Source: Monoplex corrugatus (taxonomy: Eukaryota > Mollusca > Gastropoda > Littorinimorpha > Ranellidae). From it: a DNA stretch of 64,000 nucleotides. The stretch covers positions 90,666,926 to 90,730,925 of the forward strand of contig CM060315.1 in NCBI GenBank assembly GCA_030674185.1, written 5' to 3'. A model generated the notes under the pieces. The model searched no databases. It was not told the origin of the DNA and saw only the letters and a list, made by a program, of their open reading frames with translations. Each line of letters starts with the position of its first letter. The first letter of the stretch is position 1. This document shows, in pieces, positions 58,300-64,000 of this stretch. A program made the position numbers and the translations under genes.

Positions 58300-58833
58300 A
58301 TGACAAGAACGAGAAGAGGCCGCCTTGCCCAAAAGAAACAAGAAGACGCATTAGAGGGCAAGGCTGATGGAGAGAAGATATCGTCCAGTGCCGCGGGAGC
58401 AGAGACTGAAAAGGACCCGAAATCGACAGTCGCCGAGTCTGACGCTAGGCCTAACGCTACATCTGGTGCACCGACCACGACTCCCACTGACACGCAGAGT
58501 GGGACAACCTGCACAGCGCCTCTTCCCAGCTCGGCGGACTGCGTGAGTACGGCAGAACTAAAAAACATCATACTGGCTCTGCGGGACCAAGTCAATTCTC
58601 TGGAAAAGACGGTCCTTACTCTACTCACTAACCAGCAAAAAAAGAACATCACCATGACAACCCGTAACTGTCACACACAGACGGATCTACATGACACACA
58701 TCCCACCTACGCTGAGGCACTGAAACAAAACCACACAAGCAAGCAGGACGACAAACAGACCCGAAACCTCAAGGCACCAAAACCCAGCAGCAAAAAAAAC
58801 AGCAAGCAACAAAAGTGCCTGAAAATAAAATAA
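58300..58833 (+). CDS. LINE ORF1, N-terminal part (basic, coiled-coil)
   Basis: 177 residues. It begins MTRTRRGRLAQKKQEDA, then a long Ala/Thr/Ser-rich low-complexity region to about residue 85. A heptad-like helical stretch follows (LKNIILALRDQVNSLEKTVL, about 86-108), which fits the trimerising coiled coil of LINE ORF1 proteins. The end is Lys/Gln-rich. It overlaps the next frame. An A AAA AAC heptamer at 58794-58800, correctly phased, would let ribosomes slip -1 into it. ORF1 proteins bind the element RNA. Alternatively this and the next frame are one ORF broken by loss of one A in the eight-A run. Confidence 0.7.
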   Translation: MTRTRRGRLAQKKQEDALEGKADGEKISSSAAGAETEKDPKSTVAESDARPNATSGAPTTTPTDTQSGTTCTAPLPSSADCVSTAELKNIILALRDQVNSLEKTVLTLLTNQQKKNITMTTRNCHTQTDLHDTHPTYAEALKQNHTSKQDDKQTRNLKAPKPSSKKNSKQQKCLKIK

Positions 58834-59585
58834 AAAACAAGAAAGAACAACGTCATGACGTCATACCAACTAAAGACGTCATTTCGCTTCCCAAACATAG
58901 GCCTACACCATCCCGTTCTGAAAATATTTCAAAACAACATAAAAAGACCCACGATCTTCCGTACGTTCTCACTGTCCACGACTCTGTGTTGAAAGGTGTC
59001 AACTCAAGAAGACTGGGACGATCTTACGGTTTTGAAGGAGACTCGTGCCCTGTGAACGACCCTCATAACATTAAAAGCTCATTAGATATGGCCTTTTCCA
59101 AATTTGATGATTCAGCAGACTGTATTGTTTTTCACTGTGGTGTGCATGAATTGAACAGCAAAGATCTCCCTGCAACAACTAAACATCTCGCTTCAGGCAT
59201 AAAACAAATAGCACAAGAACATCCAAAATCTAAACTAGTCGTTAGTAAGGTTGCCCCTGTACGGCAGGCCCGAATGGAGGTTCAACGAAATCTGTTCAAC
59301 GCTTTTCTATCTGCTGAACTTGTTGATATGAAAAATATTTCTTTTGTATCACATGAGAACCTTCGTACCACTCAACAATTTCTAAAAGACGACATTCACC
59401 CCACCACCAGAGGAAGTAGCATCATTGCAGGAAATCTTGGAAGACACATTCGAGACCTATTTTGGGAGACTCCAAGGAGAACATCAAGATCAAGATCATC
59501 ACAGCTACACCCTTCCAGATTCTCCAGAGGACAGTACCACCCTTTTGACAACTACACACCATGGTGGCCGTATAATATGTTTTGA
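58743..59585 (+). CDS. LINE ORF1, C-terminal part (SGNH-esterase-like)
   Basis: The frame is open from 58743 and has no ATG before the esterase region, which supports translation by frameshift from the upstream frame. Blocks match SGNH/GDSL hydrolases: VHDSVLKG with the nucleophile Ser (about 58972), CIVFHCGVHELN with the block III Asn (59125-59160) and DDIHPTTRGSSIIAGNL with the catalytic His (59390-59440). The C-terminus is Arg/Ser-rich (RRTSRSRSSQLHPSRF), suggesting nucleic-acid binding. Esterase domains are known in ORF1 of CR1 and some L2-type LINEs, where their role is unclear (lipid or membrane interaction has been proposed). All key residues appear present; activity is unknown. Confidence 0.75.
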   Translation, partial: AGRQTDPKPQGTKTQQQKKQQATKVPENKIKNKKEQRHDVIPTKDVISLPKHRPTPSRSENISKQHKKTHDLPYVLTVHDSVLKGVNSRRLGRSYGFEGDSCPVNDPHNIKSSLDMAFSKFDDSADCIVFHCGVHELNSKDLPATTKHLASGIKQIAQEHPKSKLVVSKVAPVRQARMEVQRNLFNAFLSAELVDMKNISFVSHENLRTTQQFLKDDIHPTTRGSSIIAGNLGRHIRDLFWETPRRTSRSRSSQLHPSRFSRGQYHPFDNYTPWWPYNMF

Positions 59586-59998
59586 AATAACAGTATTACA
59601 TATACAATACTTAATGTTCATGTCACAGGACTTTTTCCTCGTCATCTCTGACATTTCTTCTGCTGAAAATAAACAATAACTAGGTTTTAGTCCGACTATC
59701 AAGACTCGGTCAGACTATACACTCTGTACATTTGAAGACGTGAATGCCATTATTTTGATTTTTGGTTATTTGTTATCTCTTGTAATCTATTATCACCTTT
59801 ATAAGTTATTCGTACGTTGGACTATGTAATTTTCTTTTTATTGATTTTGCTACAATTTTGTTTTCTTTACTTCGTAGTCTAAGTAATTACGTAATTTTCT
59901 TTCTGTCCAGTTCTCCTGGACACAGAAAATCAAAGTATTCATTATTATCGACCATAAATAACAGTTAATAGAAAGTTGGAGATTAACCAATATCAGCA
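59586..59998. other. LINE inter-ORF spacer
   Basis: AT-rich, with no coding. It may contain the signal by which ORF2 is translated. Confidence 0.5.
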
Positions 59999-62900
59999 AT
60001 GCGAAAACAATCCCAAGTCAAGTTTTTGCAATGGAATTGTAGATCCCTTTCCACCAATTCGGCTTACTTGGAGCATTTCCTAGCATCAAATAGGTGTGAA
60101 ATTTTGATTCTACAGTCGATGAATGTTGTCGCTACCAAGCTTCCCAATTTCCCCAATTATTATTATCCTCCAGTCTATGAATGTGGGAATCACGGGAAGA
60201 AGGTATCCACCGCGATTTATATACTCAAAGAGTTACAATACTGCTTACTTACTTCCCCAGTTTTGAAATCAAGCGAAGATTTGCATGCTTGTGCTGCCAC
60301 TGTCCAATTAAGCAATTCTCTAAACATTAACGTTTTGTCAGTCTACCTACCAACAGGTCCAAATGACCACAACACAGAATGGCTGCGCACTATCCAAGAT
60401 CAGCAGCGTGGTAAATGGCTAATAGGTGGAGACTTTAATTCCCACTCCCCATTTTGGGAAAAGAACTGTTCTACTGTTACGAGCAATCGTTTGGTAGAAA
60501 ATATCGTTGATAGTTCGCTTTACCTTCTAAATGATGGTAGTGTCACTAGGATCCCTGATGTATCCAAACACAGGGCGACAGCCATCGATTTGTCTCTAAT
60601 CTCACCAGAATTAGCACCATCCTGTACCTGGGAAACTCACAGAGACACTTTGGGAAGCGATCACCTACCTATCATCATAACCATAACTGACAAAAACATC
60701 AGGATGAAAGACAGCTCTCCTGAAATTATTCCAAAATATAATTACAAGCGGTCTGACTGGTCCTTATTTCGAACTGCTCTAGCTAATCAAGATTACAGAC
60801 ATTATGAAAGTGAAAATGTAGACATTATGTTTTCTAAATTCCAAGAGTCAATTTTAGCCGCTGCAGACCTATCGATTCCGAAACTCAAATCTTCTAGATC
60901 AAATAATCGATTGGGTAATGTTTGGTGGACAGAGGCATGTGAGAAAGCAGTTCAATATAAAAGGGAGAAATACAAAACCTACATCAAAAGCCGGAAACCT
61001 GAGGATCATGTCGAAATGAAAAAAGCTAACATCCAATGTAACAAAATCATTGCTGAAGCAAAGAAAGATTATTGGGCATCATTCTGCACAAAAGAAATTT
61101 CAGATTTCAAAGATTTCCATAAAGTCTGGACGAAAATGAAACAAATGAAGGATGGAACCAACTTACCTAGGTGTCCGATAATGATTGAAACATGTAACAC
61201 ATTTCCTTCAGACATGGACAAAGCAGAAACTTTTGTGGATCTGTTCGCCAAAAACAGTAAAGTTGAAGGTTTATCTCCTGACTGCAAACATCACAGAGAA
61301 ATGGAAGATTACAACCCAATCTACACTGATCCAGTACCACAGAATGATCTCTGGTTTAATTCTCCAATCACCTTAGAAGAGCTAAAAAACACAGTACTGT
61401 CTCTACACAACAAAAAGAGTTCAGTAGGTGTTGATGCAGTTTCGACTGAAATGATTAAACATCTCCCTGAAAACTACCTTATTTTCTTACACAAAATTTT
61501 GCAGAAATGCTGGGTTACTGGAACTGTGCCACAAATCTGGCAAAAGTCTATAGTTATACCAATCTTAAAAACAGGAAAATCGAAAACCGATAAAAACAGT
61601 TACAGACCTATTGCTTTAACGTCCCACACAAGCAAACTAATGGAAAGATTGGTCTTAAACAGACTTTTACACTACTGTGATAAAAATAACGTTATTCCGG
61701 TAAACCAGGCAGGTTTTAGAAAAGGAAGATCCGCAGTTAAACTTACAACTCAGATCAAACAACAGTTTGCCCGCAGAAAAAGTGTTTTAGCTACTTTCTT
61801 TGATGTGAAAAAAGCTTACGATCAAGTTTGGCATAAACGTTTATTGTTCAAGCTAAAATCTGTTGGTTTATCGGGCAATATGTTCAATTACATTAAATCG
61901 TTTTTAGCTAATAGAACAATTCAGGCAAGAGTGGGAGCTAGTTATTCTTCTTCACGATGCCTCGACATGGGGATTCCACAAGGTTCAGTGATAGCACCTA
62001 TTTTATTTAATATCCTTATACAGGATCTTCCGAAAGCTCTTTCAAATCGTGTTGTTTTAGTACAGTACGCTGATGATATATGCACTTGGATGAATATCAC
62101 TTTAAAAAAGACAACTCCACAGAGAACGCGAAATTACATCAGGAAGTTGTATCAAATTGATCTTGATAATCTTGGAAACTATATGTTAGAAAATGGGCTG
62201 TCGTTGTCAGCAGAAAAAACTAACATGATGCTGTTTGATCCTGGTGGTAACTCAAATAACTTGCCTATTTTCAAATTGCTTGGTGAAGTGTTAAATTACA
62301 AACAGGTCGTAAAATTCCTGGGAGTTTACATCACGTCCAAATTAAGCTGGAATGTCCATTTTGATTATATTTTAACAAAAGCGCGAAAAACCTTAAATTT
62401 TCTAAAGATAATAAGCAAATTACCCTGGGGAATGGATACAAATGTACTGATTCATCTGTCAACAGCGCTGGTCAGGTCTAAATTATCCTACGCGCAAGAA
62501 GTTTTCTTCAATGCACCCAAATATTTACTAAAAAAGATTCAGAGCTTGGACTGCAAAAGTCTTAAAATTGCACTAGGTGTACCAACTCATGCTTCTACTC
62601 TGGAAACGTACAAAGTTGCTGGAATTCTACCTTTAAACAACCATCGTGAGTTAGCTACAGCAAAGTTTGCAATTAGAACTACTTCACAAGTGGATAATTT
62701 TGTGAGCAAAGAAATTAAGATCAGGTCTGATACTGACTTTCCAAAACGAGCAAAAAACATTTCATCACAAATTACAGCCGCAACTTACATATCTGGCCTG
62801 ATCAAACAGTCCAACATAACAATGGATGAAATTGCTGAGAAACCAACGATAACGCCTATCCCTACATGGGAAATGCTAAATGCCACATTTGATCTCGATT

Positions 62901-63826
62901 ATGCAAAAGTTAAAAAAGATGATAATGTCAACATTACGCTATCCACAGCTTGTGAACACATCGATGAAAAGTACAGTACCCACCTCCACATTTTTACCGA
63001 TGGGTCAGTCTTAGCAAACCAGAGCGCTGGAGCAGCCTTTTATGTTCCAAAATTTAACATTAAAAAGTCCTTTTTCATTGGGGCAAATGTATCTATATAT
63101 ACAGCAGAATTGGTCGCTGTTGTTCAAGCGTTGCATTATTTAATAAGCCTTCGGCCTGTGTCATTCAAAGTAGTTCTCTTTGTTGATTCAAAATCTGTAT
63201 TATATGCCTTACAATCTTTTGATACAGACACAAGACCTGACTTAATTATTGAGGCAAATCATCTAATACATTGTTTAAAGATAAATGGTTCGGAAATCAA
63301 TTTATGCTGGGTGCCTTCTCATGTTGGTCTTCATGGCAACAACGTAGTTGACAGAGCAGCTAAATCCGGTGCCCTCCATTCTGAAAATTCCATAGAATTA
63401 CATGTTAACACCTCGGTAAAAGAAGCTTACAACTCGCTAGAATTAGCATCATGGATTCGATTTCATGAACATTTAAATGAAAAATTTGTGTCTCAAAAAA
63501 GAATCAAACTTTCAGTTCAAAATATCTGTAAAAATTTGCAGTATTCCTCGTTATATCATTTGAGATTAATTGTTATGACATATTTTCGCATTCAACTGAA
63601 CGCTTTGAAAACAAAATATTGTAACAACGTTTTATGTATTTGTGGTGAACAATTCACATTGTATCACTGTTTGTTTTACTGCAGAAAGCTTCGTTCCTTT
63701 TTACCAAAGACGTTTACACAAGGAAACTATCTTGAAACGCATTTTAAAGAAGTAGTATCGGATCAAGTTTTGTTAGTTAAAATTTCAGAATCATTGGTTC
63801 ACAGTCCTGTTAATGCGTTACTTTAA
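59999..63826 (+). CDS. LINE ORF2: endonuclease, reverse transcriptase, RNase H, Cys/His finger; 1275 residues
   Basis: Intact from ATG 59999 to the stop after 63826. AP endonuclease about 5-235 (FLQWNCRSL; GGDFNSHSPFW near 143; LGSDHLPI near 218). Reverse transcriptase about 480-760 (YRPIALTSHTSKLMERLVLN; AGFRKGRS; FFDVKKAYDQVWH; GIPQGSVIAP; active site QYADDICTW near 688). RNase H about 993-1125 with all four acidic positions: FTDGS, AELVAVVQAL, FVDSKSV and NNVVDRAAK, preceded by WVPSHVG. A terminal finger CNNVLCICGE, then HCLFYC (about 1207-1227). APE plus RNase H points to the I superfamily (I, Nimb, Loa and relatives) rather than CR1. No stop or frameshift in 1275 codons suggests a young, perhaps functional copy. 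Confidence 0.92.
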   Translation: MRKQSQVKFLQWNCRSLSTNSAYLEHFLASNRCEILILQSMNVVATKLPNFPNYYYPPVYECGNHGKKVSTAIYILKELQYCLLTSPVLKSSEDLHACAATVQLSNSLNINVLSVYLPTGPNDHNTEWLRTIQDQQRGKWLIGGDFNSHSPFWEKNCSTVTSNRLVENIVDSSLYLLNDGSVTRIPDVSKHRATAIDLSLISPELAPSCTWETHRDTLGSDHLPIIITITDKNIRMKDSSPEIIPKYNYKRSDWSLFRTALANQDYRHYESENVDIMFSKFQESILAAADLSIPKLKSSRSNNRLGNVWWTEACEKAVQYKREKYKTYIKSRKPEDHVEMKKANIQCNKIIAEAKKDYWASFCTKEISDFKDFHKVWTKMKQMKDGTNLPRCPIMIETCNTFPSDMDKAETFVDLFAKNSKVEGLSPDCKHHREMEDYNPIYTDPVPQNDLWFNSPITLEELKNTVLSLHNKKSSVGVDAVSTEMIKHLPENYLIFLHKILQKCWVTGTVPQIWQKSIVIPILKTGKSKTDKNSYRPIALTSHTSKLMERLVLNRLLHYCDKNNVIPVNQAGFRKGRSAVKLTTQIKQQFARRKSVLATFFDVKKAYDQVWHKRLLFKLKSVGLSGNMFNYIKSFLANRTIQARVGASYSSSRCLDMGIPQGSVIAPILFNILIQDLPKALSNRVVLVQYADDICTWMNITLKKTTPQRTRNYIRKLYQIDLDNLGNYMLENGLSLSAEKTNMMLFDPGGNSNNLPIFKLLGEVLNYKQVVKFLGVYITSKLSWNVHFDYILTKARKTLNFLKIISKLPWGMDTNVLIHLSTALVRSKLSYAQEVFFNAPKYLLKKIQSLDCKSLKIALGVPTHASTLETYKVAGILPLNNHRELATAKFAIRTTSQVDNFVSKEIKIRSDTDFPKRAKNISSQITAATYISGLIKQSNITMDEIAEKPTITPIPTWEMLNATFDLDYAKVKKDDNVNITLSTACEHIDEKYSTHLHIFTDGSVLANQSAGAAFYVPKFNIKKSFFIGANVSIYTAELVAVVQALHYLISLRPVSFKVVLFVDSKSVLYALQSFDTDTRPDLIIEANHLIHCLKINGSEINLCWVPSHVGLHGNNVVDRAAKSGALHSENSIELHVNTSVKEAYNSLELASWIRFHEHLNEKFVSQKRIKLSVQNICKNLQYSSLYHLRLIVMTYFRIQLNALKTKYCNNVLCICGEQFTLYHCLFYCRKLRSFLPKTFTQGNYLETHFKEVVSDQVLLVKISESLVHSPVNALL

Positions 63827-64000
63827 GATTATTATTATAATTATGATTATTTTTGTTTTGTTTTGTTTTTATGACGATTTTTCTTTTACATTATTGATGT
63901 TAGCGTTGTTCTAGTTTCATTTCTCTGTTCATCCATATCCTTTTTCTTAAGACCTTGCCGCTTCCTTTTAATTTTTTTTTTTTTTTTACGTCCCTTACTC
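63827..64000 (+). other. LINE 3' UTR, cut by the window end
   Basis: AT-rich, with TTTTG repeats and a T run at 63972-63986. No poly-A or tandem tail was reached, so the element end probably lies beyond the window. Confidence 0.5.

Larger units (their letters stand above)
58213..64000 (+). mobile_element. LINE with esterase-type ORF1 and APE-RT-RNase H ORF2, near complete
   Basis: The element starts close to 58213, after the CA run, with an 87-base leader containing AAGATGGCGG. ORF1 is at 58300-59585 (two overlapping frames), then a 413-base inter-ORF spacer. ORF2 is at 59999-63826, followed by a 3' UTR that reaches the window end with a T run at 63972-63986. Opposite in orientation to the receptor gene and likely within its intron. 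The 3' end and target-site duplication cannot be seen. Confidence 0.85.

Overview
This is eukaryotic, repeat-dominated DNA. An animal, most likely a gastropod mollusc, is suggested by a GRL101-type receptor (CUB, C-type lectin-like, LDLa, leucine-rich repeats and seven-helix domain, a family first described in the pond snail Lymnaea), by spliced-looking genes, and by a mixed load of Gypsy, Penelope-like, LINE, SINE, hAT, Tc1 and piggyBac elements with very long CA, GA and TATG arrays. Species cannot be told from the sequence alone.

Layout. 1-9226 is copy A of a large duplicated segment. It holds a Gypsy integrase fossil, a Penelope-like GIY-YIG endonuclease fossil, a dispersed 1.5 kb repeat (called R here), a tRNA-derived SINE with target-site duplication, a second Gypsy integrase fossil and two minisatellites. 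9.2-14.3 kb is simple-sequence rich and ends in a TATG array. An apparently intact 1020-codon APE-RT LINE (14301-17498) is inserted in that array, which resumes beyond it. 17.8-21.8 kb is repeats and SINE-like debris. A minus-strand F-box/leucine-rich gene lies at 21851-23476. A 36 bp array (24750-26023), a piggyBac-type MITE (26575-27250) and AT-rich unique DNA follow. A decayed LINE (about 29890-35745) is split by a 1911 bp hAT element (32731-34641). A diverged R copy (37690-39125) runs into copy B of the large segment (38933-51041). Copy B differs from A by a 1613 bp Tc1 element with an intact DD34E transposase and by a 2765 bp insert of unknown kind. A 49 bp satellite (51821-53803), a LINE C-terminal fossil, the minus-strand GRL101-like receptor (54754-58121) and an almost complete LINE with ORF1 and ORF2 (about 58213 to the window end) complete the window.

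How it fits together. Only two host genes are visible, both on the minus strand, both with a splice acceptor just before the coding exon and both broken by single-base frameshifts. The rest is a record of insertions. The Gypsy, Penelope and SINE insertions, with their inactivating stops, predate the A/B duplication because both copies share them. The Tc1 element, the 2.8 kb insert and a 1.06 kb insert in copy A came later. Three elements keep long open frames (the LINE at 14.3 kb, the LINE at 58-64 kb, Tc1) and are candidates for recent activity. The most unusual is the last LINE: its ORF1 carries an SGNH-esterase-like domain reached through a canonical -1 slippery heptamer, and its ORF2 combines endonuclease, reverse transcriptase, RNase H and a terminal Cys/His finger.
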